The position numbers and the translations under genes are program-made. Positions 1 to 8,653 of a stretch of 64,000 nucleotides of DNA are shown one piece after another. Source of the stretch: Acinetobacter guerrae. GTDB lineage: Bacteria; Pseudomonadota; Gammaproteobacteria; Pseudomonadales; Moraxellaceae. The stretch is from contig NZ_LXGN01000005.1 of assembly GCF_009372255.1 (NCBI RefSeq), forward strand, positions 255,852-319,851, read 5' to 3'. The notes under the pieces are model-generated. The model had not been told where the DNA came from and ran no database searches. It was given only the letters and a program-made list of their open reading frames with translations. Position 1 is the first letter of the stretch. Each line of letters begins with the position of its first letter.

Positions 1-68
1 CCCAATGCCAACCTCTAAAACGTGTCAAAGTTTAAAATTTGTCCTCAACAGATTCGGGAGCCTTGCCC

Positions 69-356
69 ATGCAAACTGCAATTGTTCGACATATTCTGGT
101 TAAAGACAAAGATCTTGCGGAACAGCTAAAAAAGAAAATTTTATCTGGTGCTGATTTTTCAAAAATCGCAAAACAGTATTCAACCTGTAACTCTGCCAAA
201 CGTGGCGGAGAACTTGGCGAAGTTAAAAAGGGTCAATTGGTCCCTGTGATTGACAAACTTGTGTTTACTGCTGCCGAACGAATCTTGCATGGCCCAATCA
301 AAAGTCAGTTTGGCTTTCATCTGGTCGAAGTTAAATTTAGAACTGAATTTGCTTAG
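69..356 (+). CDS. ppiC: Parvulin-type peptidyl-prolyl cis-trans isomerase
   Basis: Small single-domain parvulin (95 residues), the size of E. coli PpiC, which catalyses cis-trans isomerisation of prolyl bonds in the cytoplasm. The family pattern is visible: an N-terminal HILVKD strand, the SAKRGGELGEV loop and a C-terminal FGFHLVEV strand. No signal peptide or membrane segment is present, so it is not a SurA/PpiD-like periplasmic chaperone. The frame is open back to a TTG at 39, but the ATG at 69 has a GGGAG eight bases upstream and gives the family length. The family is clear; the client proteins are unknown. Confidence 0.9.
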   Translation: MQTAIVRHILVKDKDLAEQLKKKILSGADFSKIAKQYSTCNSAKRGGELGEVKKGQLVPVIDKLVFTAAERILHGPIKSQFGFHLVEVKFRTEFA

Positions 357-367
357 TCTGTGTTTTA

Positions 368-392
368 GCAGGGCTTAAAACTTAAGTCCTGC
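368..392. terminator. Convergent terminator hairpin
   Basis: An imperfect inverted repeat (GCAGG-CTTAA against TTAAG-CCTGC, one mismatch) sits between two convergent genes. A T-rich run ending in seven Ts follows at about 404-412 on the plus strand. It probably ends the parvulin transcript. Confidence 0.55.
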
Positions 393-741
393 CCTGTGTT
401 TGCTCTTTTTTTGCATGCGGATTCATTTGGTATGTCCAGCTTTCAATCATTTCACCTGTCTCTAGCTCAACCATTACCTTGACTCGCTGATATTGAAAAC
501 CTTCAAACTCATCTAGCATTGCCCAATGATCGGCCAGTTTATCGGTACTAAAAACTAATCCCGATACTTTAGGTGAATTTTCATCCAGAACAAGTGCTGG
601 CAAGCCCTGATCTGGTCCCCAATCCAGTGTATGAACAACACCTGAGACCGAAGCCTTACGCCATTCTCCTCCAATATCTCTCAGAATATGTGCATTTTCA
701 CGATCTGGACATAAGGTTCCATAGGCAAAAAGTCGGTTCAT
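382..741 (-). CDS. Gamma-glutamylcyclotransferase-like (AIG2/GGCT fold) protein
   Basis: A 119-residue protein of the GGCT-like fold. The N-terminal AYGTLCP is the YGTL substrate loop, and the acidic LDEFEGFQY stretch near residue 77 carries the expected catalytic glutamate, followed by the Y-x-R motif. Members release 5-oxoproline from gamma-glutamyl amines or peptides, but bacterial members of this small AIG2-like class mostly have unknown substrates. It is a single gene, convergent with the parvulin. The fold is confident; the substrate is not. Confidence 0.8.
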   Translation of the reverse strand: MNRLFAYGTLCPDRENAHILRDIGGEWRKASVSGVVHTLDWGPDQGLPALVLDENSPKVSGLVFSTDKLADHWAMLDEFEGFQYQRVKVMVELETGEMIESWTYQMNPHAKKEQTQGRT

Positions 742-862
742 GTCGGAGTAATCCTATTGTTAGCGCATGTTTCAGTCGCTTTATTTTAAGGATTCTGATA
801 GAAAGCTCAAGTCACTGACATAACTAGAATGTTAATTGACATGCTCATCTATAAAGCATAAA

Positions 863-888
863 AAAACGGCATAAAATTATGCCGTTTT
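863..888 (-). terminator. Rho-independent terminator of mscL
   Basis: Inverted repeat AAAACGGCAT / ATGCCGTTTT; on the minus strand it ends in a run of Ts just past the mscL stop codon. The T tract on the other side suggests it may work in both directions. Confidence 0.8.
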
Positions 889-903
889 AAAAACTGATCC
901 AAA

Positions 904-1335
904 TTAAGATTGTGGACGTTGTTTTAACTCATCACGAATTTCACGCAACAATTGAATATCCTCAGGTGTAGCAGCAGGAGCTTCTTCTTCCTTGCGGCGC
1001 ATACGATTAATCAATTTCACCATCAGAAACACGACCCATGCCAAAATCAGGAAGTTAATTAAAATGGTCAGGAAATTACCGTAGGTCAACACATTGACAC
1101 CTGCTTTTTGCAAAGCATCCAATGATTGTAAATTATTAGGATTTGCACCAAGCACAATATATTTCTGGGTAAAATCTACACCACCACCTGTAATCACACT
1201 AATCAAAGGCATAATGATGTCTTTCACTAATGAATCAACAATTTTACCAAATGCTCCACCGATGATGACACCGACAGCTAAATCAATCATATTGCCTTTG
1301 ACAGCAAATTCTTTGAATTCTTGAATAATACTCAT
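904..1335 (-). CDS. mscL: Large-conductance mechanosensitive channel MscL
   Basis: Inner-membrane homopentameric channel that opens under membrane tension to release solutes during hypo-osmotic shock. At 143 residues it has the normal length. The N-terminal amphipathic helix ([12 protein letters not shown]) leads into the glycine-rich pore helix TM1 ([20 protein letters not shown]), a periplasmic loop of about residues 48-75, TM2 around residues 80-105 and a charged cytoplasmic helix with the RRKEEE cluster. It is monocistronic with its own terminator. The neighbours do not bear on its role. Confidence 0.97.
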   Translation of the reverse strand: MSIIQEFKEFAVKGNMIDLAVGVIIGGAFGKIVDSLVKDIIMPLISVITGGGVDFTQKYIVLGANPNNLQSLDALQKAGVNVLTYGNFLTILINFLILAWVVFLMVKLINRMRRKEEEAPAATPEDIQLLREIRDELKQRPQS

Positions 1336-1543
1336 GTCAATTTTCTCCAGACGGGAACCGCTATTCCCTTAATTTTTGTTTTCATTACGGCTGATTAACG
1401 CTGTTAATGAATGATGTACTAATGAATGTTAATTTAATGTTTTTCCAAAAAAAAGAAAGTTATTTCACACTTTAACAACATTTTTTATTTGAATGAAAAT
1501 ATGAACTTAAGCATGCTTAACAAAACATTTTATTGCAAATAAA

Positions 1544-1569
1544 AAACCGCTAAACGAATTTAGCGGTTT
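1544..1569 (-). terminator. Rho-independent terminator of typA
   Basis: Perfect 11-bp stem AAACCGCTAAA / TTTAGCGGTTT with a CGAA loop and a T run on the minus strand, directly after the typA stop codon. Confidence 0.85.
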
Positions 1570-1596
1570 ACTTACTGATCTTAGATCAAAATCAAA

Positions 1597-3432
1597 TTAT
1601 TTATCGCGATTACGTTTACGTTCATTTTCAGTCAAATAACGCTTACGGATACGAATTGATTTAGGAGTAACTTCAACTAACTCATCATCTTCAATGAATT
1701 CAAGTGCTTGTTCAAGCGTGTATTCAATTGCAGGTGTTAAAGTTAACGCATCGTCTGTACCAGAGGCACGAACGTTAGTCAGTTGTTTTGCTTTAGTTGG
1801 GTTTACTACCATATCATCTGAACGAGAGTTAATCCCGACGATCATACCTTCATAAACTTCTAACTGTGGTTTAGCGAACAAACGACCACGGTCTTGCAAG
1901 CTGAACAATGCATAGCCCAAGCAAGTCCCTTGAACCATTGAAATCAATACACCGTTTTGACGTTTCGCAACAGTACCTTGTTTAACAGGACCATAATGCG
2001 AGAAGCTTGATGTCATAATCCCTGTACCAGAAGTCATGGTTAAGAATTCTGAACGGAAACCAATCAAACCACGTGAAGGAACAGTCGCTTCAATACGGAT
2101 ACGGCCTTTACCGTCCACTTCCATATTGGTCATTTCGCCTTTACGATGACCCATTTGCTCCATGACTGCACCTTGATGTTGTTCTTCAACATCAAAAGTC
2201 ACGTTTTCGTATGGCTCTTGTTTTTCACCATCAACTTCTTTGATGATGACTTGTGGACGTGAAACGCCCATCTCAAAGCCTTCACGACGCATGTTTTCAA
2301 TCAAAACAGAAAGGTGAAGTTCACCACGACCAGATACTTTGAAACGGTCTGGACTGTCTGTATCTTCTACACGTAACGCAACGTTATGAATCAATTCGCG
2401 ATCAAGACGTTCACGAATATTACGTGAAGTGACAAATTTACCTTCTTTACCCGCAAACGGTGAGTTGTTGACTTGGAATGTCATCGATACCGTTGGTTCA
2501 TCTACAGATAATGGAGGTAATGCTTCAACATTTTTCGGATCACAAATAGTGTCAGAAATGTTTAATGCATCGATACCTGTAATACATACGATGTCACCCG
2601 CAGATGCTTCTTCAACATCAATACGCTCTAAACCGTGGTAACCCATGATTTTTAAGATACGACCATTACGTGTCTTACCTTCTTTATCAATCACAGTCAC
2701 AGGAGTATTCGTTTTAACTGAACCACGTTGAATACGACCAACACCGATCACGCCAACGAAGCTGTTATAGTCAAGCGATGAAATTTGCATCTGGAAAGGA
2801 CCATCAGCATCAACTGCTGGCGGCTCAACGATATCAACAATCGTTTCAAACAACGGAGTCATGTCTTCAGCCAATTCTTCTGGCGCTGGACCTGCAACAC
2901 CACGTAAGCCTGAAGCATAAACAATTGGGAAATCTAACTGTTCGTCAGTCGCACCCAAGTTATCAAATAGATCAAAAACTTGATCGATCACCCAGTCTGG
3001 ACGAGCGCTCGGTTTATCTACTTTATTGATAATCACGATTGGTTTAAGACCACGTGCAAAGGCTTTTTGTGTCACAAAACGTGTTTGTGGCATTGGGCCT
3101 TCCTGAGCATCTACCAGAAGCAATACGCAGTCTACCATTGAAAGTACACGTTCTACTTCACCACCAAAGTCGGCGTGTCCCGGGGTATCCACGATATTGA
3201 TACGGTAAGTAATATCAGTACGTTTATCTAACCAAGTGATCGAAGTATTCTTTGCAAGAATAGTAATACCACGTTCACTTTCAAGTGCGTTCGAGTCCAT
3301 GACACGCTCAATCTCGCCTGCACGATCACCTAAAGCACCTGATTGTTGTAGAAGTTTATCGACAAGCGTGGTTTTACCATGGTCGACGTGTGCAATAATT
3401 GCAATATTGCGGAGATTTTTGATATCTGACAT
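1597..3432 (-). CDS. typA: Ribosome-associated translational GTPase TypA/BipA
   Basis: A 611-residue translational GTPase of the EF-G superfamily that binds the 70S ribosome and supports 50S assembly, stress and low-temperature growth. The G domain shows the P loop AHVDHGKTT near residue 15, the G3 motif [10 protein letters not shown] and the G4 motif NKVDKP. Later domains follow in the usual order: beta-barrel domain II from about residue 205, domain III with [10 protein letters not shown], domain V, and the BipA-specific C-terminal domain. It lies divergent to the purine permease, with a roughly 175-bp shared upstream region. Identification is secure. Confidence 0.97.
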   Translation of the reverse strand: MSDIKNLRNIAIIAHVDHGKTTLVDKLLQQSGALGDRAGEIERVMDSNALESERGITILAKNTSITWLDKRTDITYRINIVDTPGHADFGGEVERVLSMVDCVLLLVDAQEGPMPQTRFVTQKAFARGLKPIVIINKVDKPSARPDWVIDQVFDLFDNLGATDEQLDFPIVYASGLRGVAGPAPEELAEDMTPLFETIVDIVEPPAVDADGPFQMQISSLDYNSFVGVIGVGRIQRGSVKTNTPVTVIDKEGKTRNGRILKIMGYHGLERIDVEEASAGDIVCITGIDALNISDTICDPKNVEALPPLSVDEPTVSMTFQVNNSPFAGKEGKFVTSRNIRERLDRELIHNVALRVEDTDSPDRFKVSGRGELHLSVLIENMRREGFEMGVSRPQVIIKEVDGEKQEPYENVTFDVEEQHQGAVMEQMGHRKGEMTNMEVDGKGRIRIEATVPSRGLIGFRSEFLTMTSGTGIMTSSFSHYGPVKQGTVAKRQNGVLISMVQGTCLGYALFSLQDRGRLFAKPQLEVYEGMIVGINSRSDDMVVNPTKAKQLTNVRASGTDDALTLTPAIEYTLEQALEFIEDDELVEVTPKSIRIRKRYLTENERKRNRDK

Positions 3433-3608
3433 GAAAATTCGATAAGCCTAAAACTTGAGGGCAAATTATACAGAAAAATCCTACATAAAAGTAGTGACAG
3501 TTTATTGACATCTGCTCGTTTTTTTCATGTCTTTGTCTTTTTCTCTTGGGTTAAAGAGATTATCTCGATTAGAATAGCGCCAATTTGAAGTTTAAGATTT
3601 CTCTTCCC

Positions 3609-4997
3609 ATGGCTGATTTACAAGACTCTACGCCCAAATTAGGTGACAAACTTGACCTAATTTATGGACTAAATGACCGACCTACTCCATTTGTCTCTTT
3701 TCTTGCAGCCCTGCAACATCTTTTAGCAATTATTGTCCCTATTGTTACACCAGGGCTACTGATTTGTCTGGCACTGGGTGTTTCTCGCGAAGAAACCAAC
3801 ATGATTTTATCCATGTCTTTGGTTATTTCGGGGATTGCGACTTTTTTACAATGTAAGAAAGTGGGACCTTTTGGCGCAGGCTTACTCATTGTTCAAGGCA
3901 CCAGTTTTAACTTTATCGGCCCGATTATTGGAATTGGTAGCGCGATGGTGGCCGCAGGAACGCCTGTCAATCAAGTTATGGCAGCAATTTTTGGGGTGGT
4001 CATTGCGGGATCATTCATTGAAATGGGTGTATCTCGTATTCTACCGTGGGTAAAGAGACTGATCACACCACTGGTCACAGGAATTGTGGTACTTCTGATT
4101 GGCTTAACCTTAATCAAGGAAGGCTTGATCAGTATGGGCGGTGGTTATCAGGCGATGCAAAACCAAACCTTTGCGAGTACAGATAACCTGATTATGTCTT
4201 GTACAGTACTTGGCTTGATCATCCTGCTGAATCGTATTCAGATTATCTGGATTAAAAGTTCTGCAATTCTGATTGCACTCATTGCAGGTTATGTTCTGGC
4301 AGGTTTCATGGGACATCTGGATTTTTCAGGTTTACACGAAACACCCATCATACAGATTCCAACGCCAATGCACTTTGGTTTAAGCTTTTCTTGGAGCTTA
4401 TTCATCCCCATGGCTTTTATTTATCTGGTGACTTCTTTGGAAGCAATTGGTGATATTACTGCAACCAGTAAACTCTCCAATGAACCTGTAAATGGCCCAA
4501 AATGGATGGAGCGTATTAAAGGTGGCGTACTGGTTAATGGTGCAAATTCTCTGCTTGCAGGTTTATTTAATACTTTCCCAAGTTCAGTTTTTGCACAGAA
4601 TAATGGTGTTATCCAACTCACGGGTGTAGCCAGTCGCTATGTCGGTATCTGGATTGCTATTTTATTGATCATACTCGGTTTATTTCCGATTGTTTCTGGT
4701 GTAATTCAAGCCGTACCTCAAGCAGTATTAGGTGGTGCTGTCATGGTCATGTTTGGAGCTGTTGCTGCTTCAGGTATCAATATCTTGTCTAGTATTCATC
4801 TGGATCGTCGTGCGCTACTGATTATTGCGATTTCATTGGCATTAGGACTCGGTGTTGCACAAGTACCGCAAATTCTTGAACACTTACCAGAGTTATTTAA
4901 AAATATTTTTAGTTCAGGTGTAGCGACAGGTGGTATTGCGGCACTCATTTTAAATATTGTATTACCTGAGCATAACCAATCTGAACAACAACCATAG
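3609..4997 (+). CDS. NCS2 family purine (xanthine/urate-type) permease
   Basis: Polytopic inner-membrane proton symporter of the nucleobase-cation symporter-2 family (about 462 residues). The TM3 stretch QGTSFNFIGP, the acidic TM8 motif with EAIGDITAT and the TM10 signature FAQNNGVIQLTG match the XanP/XanQ branch more than UraA, so xanthine or uric acid is the likeliest substrate. The frame extends to a TTG at 3585, but the ATG at 3609 starts the conserved protein. A weak CCCAG/CTGGG hairpin at 5020-5034 follows the stop. No purine catabolic genes are nearby. Confidence 0.85.
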   Translation: MADLQDSTPKLGDKLDLIYGLNDRPTPFVSFLAALQHLLAIIVPIVTPGLLICLALGVSREETNMILSMSLVISGIATFLQCKKVGPFGAGLLIVQGTSFNFIGPIIGIGSAMVAAGTPVNQVMAAIFGVVIAGSFIEMGVSRILPWVKRLITPLVTGIVVLLIGLTLIKEGLISMGGGYQAMQNQTFASTDNLIMSCTVLGLIILLNRIQIIWIKSSAILIALIAGYVLAGFMGHLDFSGLHETPIIQIPTPMHFGLSFSWSLFIPMAFIYLVTSLEAIGDITATSKLSNEPVNGPKWMERIKGGVLVNGANSLLAGLFNTFPSSVFAQNNGVIQLTGVASRYVGIWIAILLIILGLFPIVSGVIQAVPQAVLGGAVMVMFGAVAASGINILSSIHLDRRALLIIAISLALGLGVAQVPQILEHLPELFKNIFSSGVATGGIAALILNIVLPEHNQSEQQP

Positions 4998-5052
4998 ATT
5001 GGGCAATTTGATACATTTGCCCAGTTTAACTGGGCTTTATTATTCTTGAGAG

Positions 5053-6075
5053 ATGAACATGGATCCACGTAGTGAAGTGGTACTTCGTCAGCAACAATTT
5101 CTATCAGGCAAGCTGTTACTGATCAATGCACCTGCTGATCATTTGAGTCATGAATTATCTAAAAATTTAGATGTTTCGATCTGGACATGGAACTTTGCTG
5201 ATCATCAATATTTCGAGCAGCAGCAGTTTGATACGCATTTTTCAGTTGAATTTCCAAAGACCGATATCGATCAAGTCATCATCTTTGTACCAAAATCAAA
5301 AGAGTTACTCAGCTATATTTTGCATGTTGTTGCGAGTCATCTTAAGCAAGGTCAATCGATTTTTCTGGTGGGTGAGAAAAAAGGCGGTGTGGAACGTGCT
5401 GCCAAACAACTACAACCGTTAGGTAAAAATCTTAAACTCGATAGCGCACGTCATTGTCAACTTTGGCAATGTATTTTGGAAAAAACAGACACACTAAAGC
5501 CGCTACAAAATTGGGTAAAAACCTATACCTTACACATCAATCAAACCGAACTTCATATCTGTGCCCTACCGGGTGTATTTAGCCAAAATCATCTTGATGT
5601 TGGTACAGCCATTCTTTTACCTTATCTAAATAATATAAAATCAGGTAAACTTGCCGACTTTGGTTGCGGTGCAGGCGTAATAAGCGCATATCTGGCGAAA
5701 TTAAATAGCAAAAATGAAATTTATGCGCTAGATGTCGATGCCTTTGCCCTATGCTCTACCGAAATGACATTTCATCGAAATGGACTTAATTTAGAACAGC
5801 TTCATATTCAGGCAGTCACGGGGATTCATGACGCGCCACAACAATTGGATGCGATTGTCAGTAACCCTCCTTTTCATCAAGGGATTCATACAGACTATGC
5901 CGCCAGTGAAGGGCTATGTAAGCAAGCCAAAAAGCACTTAACCCTCAATGGGGAGTTGTGGATCGTGGCAAACCGTTTCTTAAATTATGCTCTTTTGATC
6001 GAACAACAATTTGGTTGCTGCAACGTCCTTGCGGATCAACAAGGATTCAAAGTGCTCTATGCCCAAGCGTCTTAA
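5053..6075 (+). CDS. rsmC: 16S rRNA (guanine1207-N2)-methyltransferase RsmC
   Basis: SAM-dependent methyltransferase that modifies G1207 in helix 34 of 16S rRNA. At 340 residues it has the two-domain RsmC length: a degenerate N-terminal methyltransferase-like domain (about 1-165) and a catalytic C-terminal domain with the SAM loop ADFGCGAGV and the catalytic motif NPPFHQG that places the target base. Two in-frame ATGs, 5053 and 5059, are both possible starts. It follows the permease by 55 bp and precedes the lysine permease by 16 bp, so these may be partly cotranscribed. Confidence 0.93.
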   Translation: MNMDPRSEVVLRQQQFLSGKLLLINAPADHLSHELSKNLDVSIWTWNFADHQYFEQQQFDTHFSVEFPKTDIDQVIIFVPKSKELLSYILHVVASHLKQGQSIFLVGEKKGGVERAAKQLQPLGKNLKLDSARHCQLWQCILEKTDTLKPLQNWVKTYTLHINQTELHICALPGVFSQNHLDVGTAILLPYLNNIKSGKLADFGCGAGVISAYLAKLNSKNEIYALDVDAFALCSTEMTFHRNGLNLEQLHIQAVTGIHDAPQQLDAIVSNPPFHQGIHTDYAASEGLCKQAKKHLTLNGELWIVANRFLNYALLIEQQFGCCNVLADQQGFKVLYAQAS

Positions 6076-6091
6076 TGACGAAGGAATTTTC

Positions 6092-7552
6092 ATGACTGAA
6101 ACGATTCAACCTGAAAAGCTTCAGCGTAAGCTCGGTGCTCGTCATTTAAATATGATCGCGATTGGCGGTTCGATCGGCACAGGCTTATTTCTTGCCTCAG
6201 GTTCAACCATTGCCAATGCTGGCCCGGGTGGAGCATTGCTTGCCTATGCCTTGATTGGCATCATGATTTACTTTCTGATGACCAGTTTGGGGGAGCTCGC
6301 CACCCACAATCCAACTTCTGGCGCCTTTTTTACTTATGGTAGCCGTTACGTCGAAGATGGTTTTGGTTTTGCATTAGGCTGGAACTATTGGTACAACTGG
6401 GCGATTACGGTTGCCTTTGAGTTGGTTGCGGTTCAGCTCATCATGAAATTCTGGTTTCCAGACTTGCCAGGTTTCTACTGGAGTGGCATTTTTCTGGTGG
6501 TGATCTTTGCCATCAATGCTATGACAGTCAAAGGTTTTGGTGAAAGTGAATTTTGGTTTTCTATGGTCAAAGTCGTCGCAATCATTGCCTTTATTATTAT
6601 TGGATTTTCCATGATCATCAAAATTATGATGACACCAGGAATGGCGACTTTTGGTAATTGGACCTATAAAGACGCACCTTTTGTCGGCGGATTACAAGCG
6701 ATGATTGGCGTAGCAATGATTGCAGGATTCTCTTTTCAGGGGACTGAAATGGTCGGCGTTGCCGCAGGTGAATCCAAAGATCCGAAACGCACTATACCGC
6801 TTGCCATCAAACAGATTTTCTGGCGAATTTTACTGTTTTATATTGTGTGTATTTTTATCATCGGCACTTTAATTTCCTATGATGATCCGCGTTTATTACA
6901 AGCGGCATCTAGTAGTGATATTGCCTTATCTCCATTTACCTTACTCTATGAAAAAGTCGGTTTTGCATTTGCCGCCAGTCTAATGAATGCCGTGATTTTA
7001 ACTGCTATTTTATCAGCAGGTAATTCAGGCATGTACTCTTCAACTCGTATGCTATTTGACATGGCTCGTGAAGGTCGTGCACCGAAGTGGTTTTCAAAAC
7101 TAGATACGCGTGGCGTACCAATGAATGCACTTTATGCCACGACAGCCATTGCAGCATTATGTTTCCTGACCACCTTTATCGGAGAGCAAGCCGTTTTTAA
7201 CTGGTTGCTCAATATGTCAGGCATGTGTGGTTTTATTGTTTGGCTCGGCATTGCCATTTCGCACTATCGTTTTCGCAAAGGCTATCTGGCTCAAGGTCAT
7301 AAACTGGAAGATCTGGCGTACCGTGCCAAGTTTTTCCCTTTTGCACCGTGGTTTGCATTTATTTTATGTTCAATCATTATTTTGGGACAAAACTACCAAG
7401 CAGTTTTAGGTGGTAAAGTTGACTGGATGGGCTTACTTTCTACCTATATCAGTATTCCATTATTTTTAGTGATTTGGTTAAGCTATAAATGGAAATATAA
7501 AACCAAATTAGTGCCTTATCATGAGATGAATATCAAACCAGATCAGGAATAA
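6092..7552 (+). CDS. lysP: Amino acid permease of the APC family, LysP-like
   Basis: Twelve-segment inner-membrane amino acid/proton symporter of about 486 residues. The opening GARHLNMIAIGGSIGTGLF is the substrate-binding TM1 of the amino acid transporter subfamily, and TM3-TM4 (GWNYWYNWA, GFGESEFWFS) track E. coli LysP closely, so lysine is the likely substrate. A longer frame begins inside rsmC at 6011, but the ATG at 6092 lies eight bases after AAGGA. LysP also senses lysine for CadC in enterics; no CadC-like gene is visible here. Confidence 0.85.
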   Translation: MTETIQPEKLQRKLGARHLNMIAIGGSIGTGLFLASGSTIANAGPGGALLAYALIGIMIYFLMTSLGELATHNPTSGAFFTYGSRYVEDGFGFALGWNYWYNWAITVAFELVAVQLIMKFWFPDLPGFYWSGIFLVVIFAINAMTVKGFGESEFWFSMVKVVAIIAFIIIGFSMIIKIMMTPGMATFGNWTYKDAPFVGGLQAMIGVAMIAGFSFQGTEMVGVAAGESKDPKRTIPLAIKQIFWRILLFYIVCIFIIGTLISYDDPRLLQAASSSDIALSPFTLLYEKVGFAFAASLMNAVILTAILSAGNSGMYSSTRMLFDMAREGRAPKWFSKLDTRGVPMNALYATTAIAALCFLTTFIGEQAVFNWLLNMSGMCGFIVWLGIAISHYRFRKGYLAQGHKLEDLAYRAKFFPFAPWFAFILCSIIILGQNYQAVLGGKVDWMGLLSTYISIPLFLVIWLSYKWKYKTKLVPYHEMNIKPDQE

Positions 7553-7582
7553 TTTTTGAATTTAATAATGATTGTCCATTCC

Positions 7583-7610
7583 TTGACTTTTAAAGCGAAA
7601 GGATTATGAT
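7583..7610 (+). promoter_or_regulatory. Strong sigma-70-like promoter
   Basis: TTGACT (7583-7588) and TATGAT (7605-7610) are separated by 16 bp, each one mismatch from consensus. The start point would be near 7617. The promoter drives the short transcript ending at the 7765-7790 terminator rather than any long gene. Confidence 0.7.
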
Positions 7611-7674
7611 GACGATCAATATTCAATCATCTATGCAGTTCTTCAAAGAATTGCAATTTTATAGGAGTCACAAC

Positions 7675-7704
7675 GTGCCAACTTTACAGGATCATCCTTA
7701 CTAA
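7675..7704 (+). CDS. Nine-codon leader-like ORF
   Basis: A GTG-initiated ORF encoding MPTLQDHPY, preceded by AGGAG with a seven-base gap, which is a better ribosome binding site than many real genes here have. It sits between two hairpins of the putative short RNA. The composition is not a run of one amino acid, so it does not look like a classical biosynthetic attenuator. Translation is plausible but unproven. Confidence 0.4.
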   Translation: MPTLQDHPY

Positions 7705-7764
7705 TTATTGGCATGTTGTCAGCTCACGGACAAATGTCAATCATCATTTGTCCGAATGCATATC

Positions 7765-7790
7765 AAACCTAGCATTCGCTAGGTTTTTTT
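7765..7790 (+). terminator. Intrinsic terminator of the short RNA
   Basis: Stem AAACCTAGC / GCTAGGTTT (7765-7773 and 7778-7786) with an ATTC loop, followed by Ts to 7790. Confidence 0.85.
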
Positions 7791-7892
7791 ATACCTCTAT
7801 AAGTTTGTTGATTGTAAAAAGAGCGACATAGACAAATGAATATCATCCGATTATTCACTGATGTTTAAAACGTAAAATACGAGGATTACTTC

Positions 7893-8054
7893 ATGAAACT
7901 TAAACAGACATCACAAATCAAAGTTAGAAATCAGGTGGCTCTATCACCGTTGCTGCATAAGGGTGGAATGCATGAAACTGAAAAGCCTCAAGCACAGCAT
8001 CGACGCAACCGCAAACAAACCAAACAATGGTTAAAATCTTCTGCGTGGGATTAA
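7893..8054 (+). CDS. Small basic protein of unknown function (53 aa)
   Basis: An ATG ORF of 53 residues with GAGG eight bases upstream. The protein has twelve Lys/Arg and only three acidic residues. It carries the central segment RNQVALSPLLHKGGMHE followed by a basic tail (QHRRNRKQTKQW). From memory, short proteobacterial proteins with an RNPxA...LL-KGG-H core resemble this, but I cannot name a family. No signal peptide or membrane segment is present. The charge would suit binding to RNA or the ribosome (inference). It lies between a short-RNA unit and another tiny ORF with a good ribosome binding site. Confidence 0.6.
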   Translation: MKLKQTSQIKVRNQVALSPLLHKGGMHETEKPQAQHRRNRKQTKQWLKSSAWD

Positions 8055-8088
8055 CCGATTCATATCAAAATATGATCAGGAGTACAGT

Positions 8089-8280
8089 ATGAAAAAACGA
8101 ATACATGATGATCGTCATTGGGTCTTAACTAGCCAAGACCAAGACAAAAAACAAACCCCAGTTATTTCAACTGGGGTTTGTTTTTTTAGAGCAATTCAAA
8201 CTATAAAATGCCTAGACTTTTCTGAATATTTTCCAGATGAGGCACATGAAAATGCTGATCTGCGATTTTCACCCATTTAA
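8089..8280 (+). CDS. Small ORF running through a terminator without a stop
   Basis: An ATG with an excellent AGGAG ribosome binding site (six-base gap), 34 bp after the 53-residue gene. The frame begins MKKRIHDDRHWVLTSQ and reaches its first stop only at 8278-8280, inside the 3' end of the convergent chp gene. The strong terminator hairpin at 8151-8181 starts at codon 21, so most transcripts would end near 8187 with no stop codon in frame. Either the initiation site is fortuitous, or the gene yields a non-stop mRNA. No family recognised. Confidence 0.3.
   Translation: MKKRIHDDRHWVLTSQDQDKKQTPVISTGVCFFRAIQTIKCLDFSEYFPDEAHENADLRFSPI
8151..8187. terminator. Strong bidirectional terminator
   Basis: Perfect 13-bp stem ACAAACCCCAGTT / AACTGGGGTTTGT with an ATTTC loop. 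It is flanked by a T run on the plus strand (to 8187) and by an A run at 8145-8151 that becomes Ts on the minus strand. It ends the small-gene cluster and the chp operon. Confidence 0.9.
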
Positions 8281-8653
8281 AAACCATTGGATCAGATTCA
8301 ATCATTTCTTCATCTACCACTTCTGAAATACGTAAACGAATTGACTGCGGCATCGTGTTACACATCAATGCAAAACGCTGTGCAACATCCTCCGCTTCTA
8401 TAACCAATGCCACGCCTTGAATTGTTGTAGGATCGTTTACAGCATATACAGGCAATTTTAGATCATGCCACTCAATCGTTTGTGCATCGACTTGAGTATC
8501 TAATGCAGACAAGACAATATTTTGTGGTAATAGCATCGGCACCCGATCATGACACTCAATAATATAAGCATCGATAAATCCAGTTGAAACTGTAATTAAA
8601 TGTTGAAGTTCCTGTTGATCAATTTGTGGTACTGCGGTGTTATCTGTATTCAT
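8201..8653 (-). CDS. CheW-like protein at the end of the pil-chp operon (ChpC-like)
   Basis: A 150-residue cytoplasmic protein whose length, predicted beta-rich pattern and position fit a divergent CheW domain, as in ChpC of Pseudomonas, which couples further receptors to ChpA. The segment LPQNIVLSALD followed by IEWHDLKLPVYAVN resembles the central CheW strands. Its start codon overlaps the chpA stop as TGATG, so translation is probably coupled. Similarity is weak by eye; position in the operon is the stronger evidence. Confidence 0.55.
   Translation of the reverse strand: MNTDNTAVPQIDQQELQHLITVSTGFIDAYIIECHDRVPMLLPQNIVLSALDTQVDAQTIEWHDLKLPVYAVNDPTTIQGVALVIEAEDVAQRFALMCNTMPQSIRLRISEVVDEEMIESDPMVFKWVKIADQHFHVPHLENIQKSLGIL

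Larger units (their letters stand above)
7617..7790 (+). ncRNA. Putative short structured RNA with a nine-codon ORF
   Basis: A predicted transcript of about 175 nt bounded by a near-consensus promoter and an intrinsic terminator. It contains a hairpin at 7635-7654 (GCAGTTCTT/AAGAATTGC), a Shine-Dalgarno sequence with a nine-codon ORF, a perfect 10-bp hairpin at 7727-7754 (CGGACAAATG/CATTTGTCCG) and the terminator hairpin. A 7-bp pairing, CGAATGC (7753-7759) with GCATTCG (7772-7778), would compete with the terminator. It could be a small RNA, a dual-function RNA or an attenuating leader for the small gene at 7893. I do not recognise it as a known Rfam family; expression is inferred only. Confidence 0.5.
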
